Source: Bacteroidota bacterium
GTDB taxonomy: Bacteria; Bacteroidota; Bacteroidia; Bacteroidales; WCHB1-69
Direction: 5' to 3'
Assembly (NCBI GenBank): GCA_017860455.1
Contig: JAGDMF010000006.1
Span: 1-64,000 of the forward strand
DNA: 64,000 bases
In this document: positions 38,956 to 48,875 of the stretch, in pieces
Numbering within the stretch: the first letter of the stretch is position 1
Layout: each line of letters opens with the position of its first letter
Position numbers and translations under genes: made by a program
Notes under the pieces: model-generated
The model's database searches: none
What the model saw: only the letters and a program-made list of their open reading frames with translations
What the model was told of the DNA's origin: nothing

Positions 38956-41229
38956 ATGCAACCATTAGCAGAGATCTTAAGACCAAAAACACTGGAGTCC
39001 TATATTGGACAAAAGCACCTTGTCGGGGAAGGTGAAGTGTTGAGGATAGCTGTGGAAAACCGACAGATTCATTCCATGATTTTATGGGGCCCACCGGGAG
39101 TAGGAAAAACAACTTTAGCGCTCCTTATTTCTGAACTGGTAGATGCTGAATGTTACATGTTGAGTGCAATCAGTTCCGGAGTTAAAGATATTCGTTCCGT
39201 TATTGACAAAGCGGAACAATCTGAAAAAGTATCCGTATTATTTATTGATGAAATCCATCGTTTCACCAAAGCACAGCAGGATTCTTTATTAGGAGCTGTG
39301 GAGCGGGGTGTTGTTACTCTAATTGGTGCAACTACCGAAAATCCATCGTTTGAAGTGATTGCACCTTTGCTTTCCAGATGCCAGGTATACGTCCTTAACT
39401 CTTTGGACAAAAGCGACCTGGAGCAAATCAAAGATACTTGTATTACGTATCTACAACAAGAGATGGGAATAACCATTGAAGTTGAAGAGAGTGAAGCTCT
39501 GTATCGGATTTCGGGAGGAGATGCACGTAAGTTGATCAATGCCATTGAGTTAACAGTAAAATATATCAAACCGGAAAATGGAGTTTTAAGGATTACCAAT
39601 GAGAATGTAACCAAATGTATTCAGAAAAACTTAGCCATTTATGACAAAGCCGGTGAAAATCATTACGATATTATTTCAGCATTTATCAAATCGATCAGAG
39701 GTTCTGACCCAAATGCAGCGGTTTACTGGATGGCGCGGATGATTAATGCCGGCGAAGATCCCCTTTTTATAGCAAGAAGAATGATTATCCTTGCATCTGA
39801 AGATATTGGAAATGCAAATCCCAATGCATTACTTTTGGCCAATAGTTGTTTTCAGGCTGTCCATCAGATCGGAATGCCGGAAGGTCGTATCATTTTGTCA
39901 CAAACTGCCATTTACTTAGCCTCATCACCTAAGAGCAACGCTTCTTATAGTGCTATAGATGAAGCGATTGAATGGGTTTATAAAACCGGAGACCTTCCTG
40001 TGCCACTCCACATCAGAAATGCCCCCACTTCTTTGATGAAAGAGTTAAATTATGGCAAAGATTATCAATATGCACACTCTTTTGAGCACAATTTTGTAAA
40101 TCAGGAGTTTCTACCGGAATCGATCAGCGGCAAAAAATTTTATGAACCACAAGATAATCCTCGTGAAAATGAACTTAGGAAATACTTAAAAAATTGCTGG
40201 AAAGATAAATACAGATATATTTTACTCTTTTTGATCGGATTATTCTCATTTGGACTCATCCAGGCTCAGGATTTACACTATTCTCAGTATTATACTGCAC
40301 ATTATCTTTTGAATCCGGCCATGACAGGCGTTTATGATGGCACTTTCAGGGCCAATCTGAATCAAAAAACACAATGGTTATCGGTAACTAAACCATTTGT
40401 ATCTTTATCGGGAAGTATTGATGCACCGATTTACAAAAACAACAAATTGAAGCATTTAGTGGGACTTGGGTTAAACATCAACAGTGACGAAGCGGGAGAT
40501 TCAGAGTTCAGATCCTTAGATATCAATTTAGCTGCATCATTTGTAAAAAGTATCGGGTATAAAAATAACCATAAAATCGGAATTGGCGTCACCGGAGGCT
40601 ATGTACAACGCTCTTTAAATTATGCAGCACTCCATTTTGATGAACAATTTCAATTTGGATTTTACGATCCCACCAATCCTATAACCGAGCTCTTTGGAGA
40701 TTCTAAAATCACCTATTTTGATATGGGATTAGGCGTGTTTTATAGCTATTCCCCTAAGAAAAATCAGATCTATTCCTTTGGATTCAGTGCCTATCATTTA
40801 GGAAGGCCCAATCAATCTTACCGACAAGGAACAGTGGTATTGCCTATCCGTTTTACACCCTATTTTGGAGCCAGAATCCCATTAACCGGATTTTTAACTT
40901 TAACTCCGTCCGCATTTGCTTCTTTACAAGGCAATTTTAGTGAATACACTTTAGGTAGTAATCTGGAATACAGCATCAAAAAAAATTCTTATACAACTTT
41001 GGTCACATTTGGAGCCGGTTTGTTTTACAGATGGAGCGATGCTTTGATTATCAATGTGATCATGGACATTCAAAACTTGCGGATTGGTGCCAGTTACGAT
41101 TTGAATCTCTCCACTTTTACACCGGCTACCAGAGTTCGGGGTGGTTTTGAGATCTCTATACAATATTTATATAAAAAATCTTCTATTGGAAGAACCGGTA
41201 GAGAACCGTGTCCTTATGAAATCATGTAA
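38956..41229 (+). CDS. RarA/MgsA AAA+ ATPase fused in frame to a PorP/SprF-family T9SS membrane protein
   Basis: N-terminus [18 protein letters not shown]...[14 protein letters not shown]...[17 protein letters not shown] (RarA), ends ..[14 protein letters not shown]; then [50 protein letters not shown] (signal peptide + PorP/SprF) with no intervening stop. Confidence 0.85.
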   Translation: MQPLAEILRPKTLESYIGQKHLVGEGEVLRIAVENRQIHSMILWGPPGVGKTTLALLISELVDAECYMLSAISSGVKDIRSVIDKAEQSEKVSVLFIDEIHRFTKAQQDSLLGAVERGVVTLIGATTENPSFEVIAPLLSRCQVYVLNSLDKSDLEQIKDTCITYLQQEMGITIEVEESEALYRISGGDARKLINAIELTVKYIKPENGVLRITNENVTKCIQKNLAIYDKAGENHYDIISAFIKSIRGSDPNAAVYWMARMINAGEDPLFIARRMIILASEDIGNANPNALLLANSCFQAVHQIGMPEGRIILSQTAIYLASSPKSNASYSAIDEAIEWVYKTGDLPVPLHIRNAPTSLMKELNYGKDYQYAHSFEHNFVNQEFLPESISGKKFYEPQDNPRENELRKYLKNCWKDKYRYILLFLIGLFSFGLIQAQDLHYSQYYTAHYLLNPAMTGVYDGTFRANLNQKTQWLSVTKPFVSLSGSIDAPIYKNNKLKHLVGLGLNINSDEAGDSEFRSLDINLAASFVKSIGYKNNHKIGIGVTGGYVQRSLNYAALHFDEQFQFGFYDPTNPITELFGDSKITYFDMGLGVFYSYSPKKNQIYSFGFSAYHLGRPNQSYRQGTVVLPIRFTPYFGARIPLTGFLTLTPSAFASLQGNFSEYTLGSNLEYSIKKNSYTTLVTFGAGLFYRWSDALIINVIMDIQNLRIGASYDLNLSTFTPATRVRGGFEISIQYLYKKSSIGRTGREPCPYEIM

Positions 41230-41238
41230 GCTATTAAA

Positions 41239-42852
41239 ATGAAGACATTTACACTGGTTTTTCTACTCTCTTTTGTTTCTCTTTATCTTGCAGCACAAGA
41301 TATACCCAAGGATGTTGCATTCCGGTTGCAACAAATTCAATTTATTAAAAACAATAATCTTCCTGTAAAGGTTGAGTTATTACCCAGATATATCAACACC
41401 GACAATTCAGAATACAAAGGGGAATTAACACCCGATTCCATATTTTATTTTTCATCCTTAATCTCATTAAGTGATGATGACAATGAAAATATATTTGACG
41501 CTTACTGGATGGGCAAAATTTACTCTTCTAATCTCACTATTAGCGGTTATTCAACACCGGAGCCATTGCCCAAAAATATCAACAGTAAAAAATATTACAA
41601 TATCAATTTTAGTTTCAATAAAGCCCGAAACATTCTATTTTTTACCCGTTGTTCCAAAACGGCCTATCCACACCTGATATGTGATATCTGGCAATCTGAG
41701 CTTAAAAATGGGTCATGGCAGAAAGCTGTAAAACTTCCGGAACAAATCAATCAGCCGTTTTGTAATAACACACAACCTCATCTGGTTGAAACACCTAAAT
41801 ATTCAGTTTTATATTTTGTTTCAAACCGAACCGGTTCTGAAGGGGGTTTAGATATCTGGTACTCCATATATAAAGATGGTAAATTTGAAGATCCGGTTAA
41901 TCTCGGATCTATAATTAATACACAAGGAAATGAAGTGACCCCATTTTATGATTTAAAGGATGGAATGCTCTATTTTAGTTCTGATGAACACATTGGAATT
42001 GGCGGATATGATATTTTTTATTCCAAAGGGGCACTCAGTGACTGGAGTGAGCCAACTAATATCGGGGTTCCTTTCAATTCAGACTATAATGATGTGTATT
42101 TAACTTTAAATCAGGACCAAAAGAGTGGTTATTTTTCCTCTAACCGACCCAATAAAAAATATTCTCATCGGGAATGTTGTAATGACATTTACTCTTTTCA
42201 ATGGAATTATCCAAAAGATTCTACCAAACAAATTGTTACAATTGACACGATTTCTAAAATGGAACAAATCCAGTCATTAATACCACTAACTTTGTATTTC
42301 AACAATGATGAACCCGATCCAAAATCGGATGCAACAACGACCCTCACCAATTACAAGCTAACGATATCCAATTACATTGCTATCAAAGAGAAATTCAAAC
42401 AAGAGTATGCACGTGGTTTAAATGCTGATGATCAACTCATTGCCAAACAAGCGATTGAAGTATTCTTTAAAGATTCTGTTGAAAAAGGGTATTACCAATT
42501 ATTAGATTTTTGTCAATTGATCAAAGAAGTTCTACAAGATGGCAAAACAGTGACCATCACAGTACAAGGATATGCCAGTGCTTTGCATAAATCGGATTAC
42601 AATTTTAAATTATCCTCCCGCAGAATCTCCAGTTTTGTTAATTTTCTAAGGGAATATAATGATGGTGAACTTCTCCCCTACCTCACCGGGGAAACCAAAA
42701 ACAGATTACAAATCATTGAAGTCCCTTTAGGAAGTCAGGAAGCAGTAGCAAAGAATCTAAGTGCCAATATTCATGACCAGCGCAACTCTGTTTATAGTAT
42801 AGCAGCTTCCAAAGAAAGAAGAATTCAGGTTGTTAACATTCAAATAGATTAA
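41239..42852 (+). CDS. PD40 repeat protein with OmpA-like C-terminus, T9SS-associated (PorE-like)
   Basis: Signal peptide; VLYFVSNRTGSEGGLDIWYS, GMLYFSSDEHIGIGGYDIFYSKG; C-terminal VTITVQGYASALHKSDYNFKLSSRRISSFVNFL. Confidence 0.8.
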   Translation: MKTFTLVFLLSFVSLYLAAQDIPKDVAFRLQQIQFIKNNNLPVKVELLPRYINTDNSEYKGELTPDSIFYFSSLISLSDDDNENIFDAYWMGKIYSSNLTISGYSTPEPLPKNINSKKYYNINFSFNKARNILFFTRCSKTAYPHLICDIWQSELKNGSWQKAVKLPEQINQPFCNNTQPHLVETPKYSVLYFVSNRTGSEGGLDIWYSIYKDGKFEDPVNLGSIINTQGNEVTPFYDLKDGMLYFSSDEHIGIGGYDIFYSKGALSDWSEPTNIGVPFNSDYNDVYLTLNQDQKSGYFSSNRPNKKYSHRECCNDIYSFQWNYPKDSTKQIVTIDTISKMEQIQSLIPLTLYFNNDEPDPKSDATTTLTNYKLTISNYIAIKEKFKQEYARGLNADDQLIAKQAIEVFFKDSVEKGYYQLLDFCQLIKEVLQDGKTVTITVQGYASALHKSDYNFKLSSRRISSFVNFLREYNDGELLPYLTGETKNRLQIIEVPLGSQEAVAKNLSANIHDQRNSVYSIAASKERRIQVVNIQID

Positions 42853-42861
42853 TCAAATCCT

Positions 42862-43902
42862 ATGAAAAAACTCATATTTTTTATACTATTTTTTAATTTC
42901 ATTAACATTATTTCTGCTCAGGATCTATTTTATGACATTAGAGTAACTCATTTTTTTGACAACAGAGAGTATGAAAATCCCTATTGTGATCCTCAGACAC
43001 TATTTGGCATCCGTTTTTCACCGGAATTAGGGTGGAAAAAAACGGACAGGGAAGGGTCTACCCATTTTGTAAAACTGGGAGTCCATTATTTACAGCCGTT
43101 GGGTGCTCCTATTCAAATGGGACAATGGGATCCGATAATCTATTATCAATATCAAAAGAAAGGGTACAATCTTCATTTTGGGATTATTCCCTACCAAAAA
43201 TTAATAGAAAAGTTACCGTTATATGTGAAGTCAGATTCGATTTCCTATCAATATCCGAACATTAATGGAGCATTGTTTCAATATAAAGGTGATCATGGGT
43301 TTTTTGAAGGGATTTTAGACTGGCGGGGAGCGATGAGTTCACAAACCAGAGAAGCTTTCAGAGTGATTTTAAAAGGACGATACTACATCCATAATTTCTC
43401 GATTGGTGGGATCACTTTTTTGAACCATCTATCCAACAAAGCGCCAACAGAACCAAAAGAGGGTGTTTGTGATGACTATTTTGTTTCTCCTGAAATAGGT
43501 TTTCATTTGACTAAAAATAAAATTTTAGACACCACGAGTATCAAAGTTGCCTACTTATTTGGATCCACCAGAGAGCGGATCACCAATAAGCAATATCAGG
43601 CACACGGTATTGGGATTGATCTTTTCCTTAAATGGAAGTATTTGGGATTCAACAACAGTTTTTATTGGGGGGACAACTTATTCCCGTTTTACGAAAAATA
43701 TAACAGTACGCTTCATTTAGGAGATCCATTTTACAGAGCAACAAGATACAACAAGACATCCCTCATTTTATATTTAGTACAAAAAGAGTTTGTCACTTGT
43801 TCCTTTTCCTGGAATTTTCATTTTTTAAAAGGGTATCCTGTTGGACATCAACAACTGTTACAAGTACAAATCGACTTAGATAAACTCACTTTTAAACACT
43901 AA
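42862..43902 (+). CDS. Hypothetical outer-membrane/secreted protein
   Basis: 346 aa, signal peptide MKKLIFFILFFNFINIISAQ, beta-rich aromatic sequence; overlaps no other ORF, same operon. Confidence 0.7.
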   Translation: MKKLIFFILFFNFINIISAQDLFYDIRVTHFFDNREYENPYCDPQTLFGIRFSPELGWKKTDREGSTHFVKLGVHYLQPLGAPIQMGQWDPIIYYQYQKKGYNLHFGIIPYQKLIEKLPLYVKSDSISYQYPNINGALFQYKGDHGFFEGILDWRGAMSSQTREAFRVILKGRYYIHNFSIGGITFLNHLSNKAPTEPKEGVCDDYFVSPEIGFHLTKNKILDTTSIKVAYLFGSTRERITNKQYQAHGIGIDLFLKWKYLGFNNSFYWGDNLFPFYEKYNSTLHLGDPFYRATRYNKTSLILYLVQKEFVTCSFSWNFHFLKGYPVGHQQLLQVQIDLDKLTFKH

Positions 43903-43913
43903 AATTTACGATT

Positions 43914-44384
43914 ATGACACATGAAGAATTAATGAAAATAGCTTTTGAAGAAGCTTTTCAGGGAATGAGAAACAACGAAGGAGGTCCTTTTGGTGCAGTT
44001 GTTGTGATTGACGGGCAAATTGTAGGAAGAGGGCACAATAAAGTCACTTCGACCAATGACCCAACGGCACATGCAGAGGTGGTTGCTATTCGCGATGCGT
44101 GTAAGAAATTAGAACGGTTTCATTTACCTGAAGCGATCATTTATGCCACTTCGGAACCTTGTCCGATGTGTTTATCCGCCATTTACTGGGCCAATATAAA
44201 AACGGTCTATTATTGCACCGACAAAAGTCAGGTTGAAGCTATTGGGTTCAGTGACAAGTTTATATACGATGAATTTGCTTTACCACAGGAAAAAAGAAGC
44301 TTACATATAGATAAAATCAATCTCAAAGAAGGAAACGATCTATTTTTTGAATGGATGAGTAAGGGGGATCGGAGGGAGTATTAG
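43914..44384 (+). CDS. guaD: Nucleoside deaminase, guanine deaminase-like
   Basis: HAEVVAIRDACKKLERFHL, SEPCPMCLSAIYWANIKTVYYC. Confidence 0.85.
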   Translation: MTHEELMKIAFEEAFQGMRNNEGGPFGAVVVIDGQIVGRGHNKVTSTNDPTAHAEVVAIRDACKKLERFHLPEAIIYATSEPCPMCLSAIYWANIKTVYYCTDKSQVEAIGFSDKFIYDEFALPQEKRSLHIDKINLKEGNDLFFEWMSKGDRREY

Positions 44385-44562
44385 CTGTTCGGAATGCTCG
44401 GAATGCTCAGATTGCTCAGATTGCTCAGATTGCTCGGATTGCTCAGATTGTTCGGATTGCTCGATTGCTCGGATTGCTCGGATTGCTCGGATTGCTCGGA
44501 TTGCTCGGATTGCTCGGAATGCTCGGATTGCTCGGATTGCTCAGATTGCTCTATTGCTCGAA
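44385..44562. repeat. Nonamer array K (TTGCTCGGA/TTGCTCAGA), about 20 units
   Basis: Begins on the base after the guaD stop codon and ends 4 bp before the 4HB stop codon; inverse of array L. Confidence 0.97.
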
Positions 44563-44566
44563 AGTT

Positions 44567-44917
44567 TTATGATTGATCTTTTGATTTTGAAATCATAATG
44601 GAAAGAATTCTTTGAATATGATTGAGGTGATCTAGGAGTAAATCATCTTTTGGAATCATTTTCCCTTCGAATATTAATCTTAACCAAAATTCTGTTTCAT
44701 TAGCTTCTTTTGCCGCAATTTTAAGCTTATGAATAAAATCTGACCTGCTTTCTGAATGTTGAGACTCATGAATATTGGCTCCAATTGAAGTCCCAGATTT
44801 TAATATTTGATTGGAGATTGTTTTTTTGTTTAATGAATCTAAAGTTGATGATAATTCAACAATTTTCAAAGCAAATTGAAAACTTAATTCAACTATTTTT
44901 ATTTCACTTTTAGCCAT
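44567..44917 (-). CDS. Four-helix-bundle protein (23S rRNA IVS / TIGR02436-like)
   Basis: MAKSEIKIVELSFQFALKIVELS...QILKSGTSIGANIHESQHSESRSDFIHKLKIAAKEANETEFWLRLIFEG. Confidence 0.92.
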   Translation of the reverse strand: MAKSEIKIVELSFQFALKIVELSSTLDSLNKKTISNQILKSGTSIGANIHESQHSESRSDFIHKLKIAAKEANETEFWLRLIFEGKMIPKDDLLLDHLNHIQRILSIMISKSKDQS

Positions 44918-45013
44918 GTGAGTTATTTTAGAGATGTTAGTATAATTTTTTCACTAACTTTTAACGACAAAATTTATCAATTTATTGCCATCATTATTCA
45001 AAATAATTAAAAA

Positions 45014-45181
45014 TCGAGCATTCGAGCAATCGAACATTCGAGCATTCGAGCAATCGAACATTCGAGCATTCGAGCATTCGAGCATTCGAGCATACGAGCA
45101 ATCGAGCATTCCGAGCATACGAGCATTTGAGCATTCCGAGCATTCCGAGCATTCGAGCATTCGAGCATTCGAGCAATCGAA
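45014..45181. repeat. Octamer/nonamer array L (TCGAGCAT/TCCGAGCAT), about 20 units
   Basis: Inverse-complement relation to array K (TTGCTCGGA -> TCCGAGCAA); lies upstream of the 4HB start on the minus strand. Confidence 0.97.
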
Positions 45182-45232
45182 AAATTTTGATTTTTTTTGT
45201 TTTTTTTTATAAACTTTTTCTATATCTTTGCG

Positions 45233-45240
45233 GCGATAAA
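45233..45240 (+). promoter_or_regulatory. -7 element TATCTTTG upstream of the T9SS cargo gene
   Basis: CTATATCTTTGCGGCG before ATG at 45268; -33 not clearly assigned. Confidence 0.45.
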
Positions 45241-45267
45241 AAAATTATTAACTTAAATGTTATCATT

Positions 45268-46089
45268 ATGAAAAAATTATTTACACTTTTAATGGCAATT
45301 TGCTTTGTTGCAACCCTTAGTGCACAACAACAATTGCAAAAAACTGCACAAAATGTTCAGTCTTCAAATATCATTGAAAAAGCTGAATTTCCTCCTATGA
45401 CAAAAGCAAATGCTAGGATTATTTTAAAAGCAGGTGATGTTTGGGGAGATGGAACAGGATATCAAATGTTATTAGATGTGACTCATTCTTTATTTGGTAC
45501 TACAATTCCTACAACTGGACCATTAACAACAGGAGGTGATGTTCCAGCTTCTGTTTATGCTCAATTTTCTCACAAAATTCCTGCAAATGCAGACGGTGCT
45601 TTAAACACAACTAACATGATTTTAAATGGTCAAGGCTATGTAGATGTACCATCTGGTCTTTATGATTATTGTATTACAAACCCTTCTCCAGCAACTCCTC
45701 CATATAACGTTATGTGGATTGCTGGTAGCCCTTTAAGTAGAGGTGATGATTATAATTTTATTTCAAATATGTTTTATACATTTGAACTAGTTAGAAACGG
45801 TAATAATGATTCAACAATTGTAAATTCATCAACAGTATCTATTGCAGAAATTTCTGCAACCAATCTTTTAATCTATCCAAACCCAGCTAAAACTAATTTA
45901 ACCATTACAGCTTTTTCTAATATTCAAAGTGTTGAAATTTACAACATCGTTGGACAATTAGTTACATCTGAAAACTTCAATGCTGAGTTAGTAAATGTAA
46001 ACATCAATGACTTAAGCGACGGTTTATACATTGCTAAAGTTATCACAATTGATGGTATTATGACCAAAAAATTCAATGTAGCTCGCTAA
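45268..46089 (+). CDS. Secreted protein with type A T9SS C-terminal sorting domain
   Basis: ATG 45268 with signal peptide MKKLFTLLMAICFVATLSAQ; NLLIYPNPAKTNLTITAFSNIQSVEIYNIVGQLV...DLSDGLYIAKVITIDGIMTKKFNVAR. Confidence 0.88.
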   Translation: MKKLFTLLMAICFVATLSAQQQLQKTAQNVQSSNIIEKAEFPPMTKANARIILKAGDVWGDGTGYQMLLDVTHSLFGTTIPTTGPLTTGGDVPASVYAQFSHKIPANADGALNTTNMILNGQGYVDVPSGLYDYCITNPSPATPPYNVMWIAGSPLSRGDDYNFISNMFYTFELVRNGNNDSTIVNSSTVSIAEISATNLLIYPNPAKTNLTITAFSNIQSVEIYNIVGQLVTSENFNAELVNVNINDLSDGLYIAKVITIDGIMTKKFNVAR

Positions 46090-46119
46090 TTTTTTAGTTT
46101 CTATTTGAAAACATAAAAA

Positions 46120-46147
46120 GGCTGCTCACAAGGCAGCCTTTTTTTTA
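46120..46147 (+). terminator. Rho-independent terminator
   Basis: GGCTGC TCACAAG GCAGCC TTTTTTTTT. Confidence 0.85.
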
Positions 46148-46178
46148 TTTACAAAAGGTAAGAAAGTTTTATATAGGG

Positions 46179-46228
46179 GAAACTCTGTGAAACTTTTAAT
46201 TACTTTGTGAAACTCTGTGGTATGTGTA
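46179..46228. repeat. Decamer array O, 5 x 10 bp (GAAACTCTGT)
   Basis: GAAACTCTGT GAAACTTTTA ATTACTTTGT GAAACTCTGT GGTATGTGTA. Confidence 0.6.
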
Positions 46229-46333
46229 ATAAAAAAGAAAAAAAATTTTTAAAAAAAATATACTATTTGATTTCAAAAAATAGTGTAAATTTGCATTGCA
46301 AAATTTTTATTCCATTGCATGTAAAATTTCGTT

Positions 46334-47701
46334 ATGCAAAAAACCATCAAAACAAAAAAAGGTTTGGACATCAGGCTTATAGGAGAAGCTGCTCAACATG
46401 TTCAGACTTATCAGACTTCTCATTATGCCATCACTCCTGATCATTTTAAATGGCTTACACCTAAATTGTTAGTACAAGAAAACGAACCTGTTTTAGTAGG
46501 GCAACCTCTTTTCTTTGCTAAAGAGAACAATCAAATCACCATCACTTCGCCGGTGAGCGGAAAAATCGCTCAAATCATCAGAGGGGAAAAAAGGAAAATT
46601 GAACACATCACGATTGAATCGGATCAATTATTCCAGACTGTTGATACCTCCGGAAAAATTAATGATGGAAATGCGGAAGAGATTGTTCAGACACTCCTCC
46701 ATTTTGGACTTTGGCCAATGGTCAGACAGCGACCTTATGGCACTATTGCCCAACCTGCTCAAAAACCAAAAGCTATTTTTGTATGTTGTACCGACACGGC
46801 CCCTTTAGCTCCAGAGATCTCCTATTTATTAGAAGGAAAAATGGATCTATTTTTTAAGGGATTATCAACCATTGCAAAATTAACGGAAGGAACGCTATAT
46901 CTTACTGTAAAAACGGGAACTAAATTGTTTGATCTTTTTACAAATGATGCCACCACTGGAAAACAGATTGCAGCCATTCCAAATTGTAAATGGGTTCCCT
47001 TTTCAGGACCACACCCTTCAGGCAATGTGGGTACTCAAATCCATTTCTTAGCTCCTATTCAGAAAGGGGATATTGTTTGGACCATTGATCCTCAAAATGT
47101 TGCGACTATTGGGAATCTGTTTCTTAATCAAAAACTTGATTTTACCAAACGAATCGCATTAGCTGGTGGTGGATTAAAAAACGGTTCCTATTTTGATATT
47201 GTAAACGGTGCATCCGTTTCGGGAATAATTAAAGATCAATTGGTACAGGATGATGTTCGTGTTATTAGTGGAAATGTTTTAACCGGTTCCAATATTGGGA
47301 AAGAGGGGTATGTAGGTTTTTATGACCATTTAATCAGTGTCATTCCTGAGAGTGAAGAGCGGGAACTTTTTGGATGGATCATGCCTAATTTTAACAAATT
47401 TAGCGTATCGAGAACATTTTTCTCTTACTTAATGCCCCATAAAAAATACAATATGGATACCCGTTTATTCGGTGGAAAAAGGGTTCCCATGTTCTCCGAT
47501 GTTTACAGTAAAGTTTTCCCGATGGATCTGTTGCCGGATCAATTGTTAAAAGCTTGTTATATCAAGGATATTGAAGCCATGGAAGCCTTGGGTATTTACG
47601 AAGTGATTGAAGAGGACTTTGCTCTTTGTGAGTTTGTTTGTCCTTCCAAATCCGATTGCCAGCAAATAGTAAAAGATGCCCTTTTTGAATTGAATAAATA
47701 G
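46334..47701 (+). CDS. nqrA: Na+-translocating NADH:quinone reductase subunit A
   Basis: MQKTIKTKKGLDIRLIGEA...KPKAIFVCCTDTAPLAPEISYLLEG. Confidence 0.93.
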   Translation: MQKTIKTKKGLDIRLIGEAAQHVQTYQTSHYAITPDHFKWLTPKLLVQENEPVLVGQPLFFAKENNQITITSPVSGKIAQIIRGEKRKIEHITIESDQLFQTVDTSGKINDGNAEEIVQTLLHFGLWPMVRQRPYGTIAQPAQKPKAIFVCCTDTAPLAPEISYLLEGKMDLFFKGLSTIAKLTEGTLYLTVKTGTKLFDLFTNDATTGKQIAAIPNCKWVPFSGPHPSGNVGTQIHFLAPIQKGDIVWTIDPQNVATIGNLFLNQKLDFTKRIALAGGGLKNGSYFDIVNGASVSGIIKDQLVQDDVRVISGNVLTGSNIGKEGYVGFYDHLISVIPESEERELFGWIMPNFNKFSVSRTFFSYLMPHKKYNMDTRLFGGKRVPMFSDVYSKVFPMDLLPDQLLKACYIKDIEAMEALGIYEVIEEDFALCEFVCPSKSDCQQIVKDALFELNK

Positions 47702-47713
47702 CTCTGAAAAATC

Positions 47714-48868
47714 ATGAAAAAAATAGAAAAAATATCAAAAAATATTGAAAAATGGTTCGAAAAAGGGAAACCGTTGCATCCATTGTATCCATTATATGAT
47801 GCTATAGACACTTTTTTGCTGACCCCAAAAACCCGGACTAAACTGGGCACCCATATTAAAGATTCTGCAGATATGAAGAGAACCATGTTTATGGTGATCA
47901 TCGCTATGATCCCGGCGGTTCTTTTTGGAATGTGGAATGTGGGGCACCAACACTTTTTATCTCAGGGGAGTGATTCCTCCCTATTGCAAGAATTCTGGTT
48001 TGGCTTTCTTAAAGTGTTGCCTATCATTATTGTAACCTATATTTCGGGGTTAACTGTTGAGATCATTTTTGCAAAAATCAGAAAGCATGAAGTGGCAGAA
48101 GGATTTTTTGTTACTGGATTGTTAATTCCTATGGTTTTACCACCGGAAACGCCACTTTGGATTGTGGCTATTGCAACTGCATTCTCTGTTTTATTTAGTA
48201 AAGAAGTGTTTGGTGGGAATGGATTTAATTTTTTAAATCCTGCATTAGTAGCCCGTGCTTTCATTTTCTTCGCTTATCCTAAAGTGATCACCGGTGATCT
48301 TGTTTGGATCGCTGATAAAGCGGATGCTTACTCAGGAGCAACCCCATTAGCTAATTTCGCCTCTGAAAACATGAGTGCATTACCTTCTATCATGGATATG
48401 TTTATTGGAAACATGCCGGGTTCGATTGGTGAAACATCCAAAATTGCTATTTTGTTAGGAGCTATACTACTGGTTTATACAGGAGTAGGAAGTTTACGGA
48501 TTATGTTGTCCGTAGTTGCCGGTGGATTAGGCATGGGACTCATTTTCAATCTTATCGGCGGATCACCATTATTTGATTTCCCAGCATGGCAACATCTTTT
48601 GATGGGAGGTTTTCTATTTGGAACCGTATTTATGGCAACTGATCCTGTAAGTGCTGCTCACACGAAATCGGGCAAAATTATTTACGGTGTCTTTATCGGG
48701 ATGATGGCGATGCTGATCCGGGTTGTAAACAAAGGGTATCCGGAAGGGATGATGTTAGCCATTCTTCTAGGAAATATTTTTGCTCCACTGATCGACTACT
48801 GTGTGGTTCAGATCCATATCAGCAGACGGAAAAAAACAATTATCAAAATCAACAACGCACAAAATTGA
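47714..48868 (+). CDS. nqrB: Na+-translocating NADH:quinone reductase subunit B
   Basis: SGATPLANF flavinylation motif, DSADMKRTMFMVIIAMIPAVLFGMWNVG, MATDPVSAAHTKSGK. Confidence 0.95.
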   Translation: MKKIEKISKNIEKWFEKGKPLHPLYPLYDAIDTFLLTPKTRTKLGTHIKDSADMKRTMFMVIIAMIPAVLFGMWNVGHQHFLSQGSDSSLLQEFWFGFLKVLPIIIVTYISGLTVEIIFAKIRKHEVAEGFFVTGLLIPMVLPPETPLWIVAIATAFSVLFSKEVFGGNGFNFLNPALVARAFIFFAYPKVITGDLVWIADKADAYSGATPLANFASENMSALPSIMDMFIGNMPGSIGETSKIAILLGAILLVYTGVGSLRIMLSVVAGGLGMGLIFNLIGGSPLFDFPAWQHLLMGGFLFGTVFMATDPVSAAHTKSGKIIYGVFIGMMAMLIRVVNKGYPEGMMLAILLGNIFAPLIDYCVVQIHISRRKKTIIKINNAQN

Positions 48869-48875
48869 TTCTACC

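Noticed and set aside
44394-44576. 60-aa ORF MLGMLRLLRLLRLLGLLRLFGLLDCSDCSDCSDCS...
   Set aside because: Translation of a 9-bp repeat (multiple of 3), no start context and no homology pattern; artefact of array K.
44385-45181. Possible CRISPR array
   Set aside because: Units are 8-9 bp head-to-tail with no unique spacers, and no cas genes are seen; the same applies to arrays D, E, G, I and M.
44954-45212. Overlapping small ORFs (44954-45160, 44985-45212, 44994-45176) rich in ARMLECSN/RAFEQSNI
   Set aside because: Multi-frame ORFs generated by array L; mutually overlapping on both strands.
45127-45267. 5' extension of the T9SS cargo ORF into array L
   Set aside because: The extension is array translation plus the promoter region; signal peptide begins at 45268.
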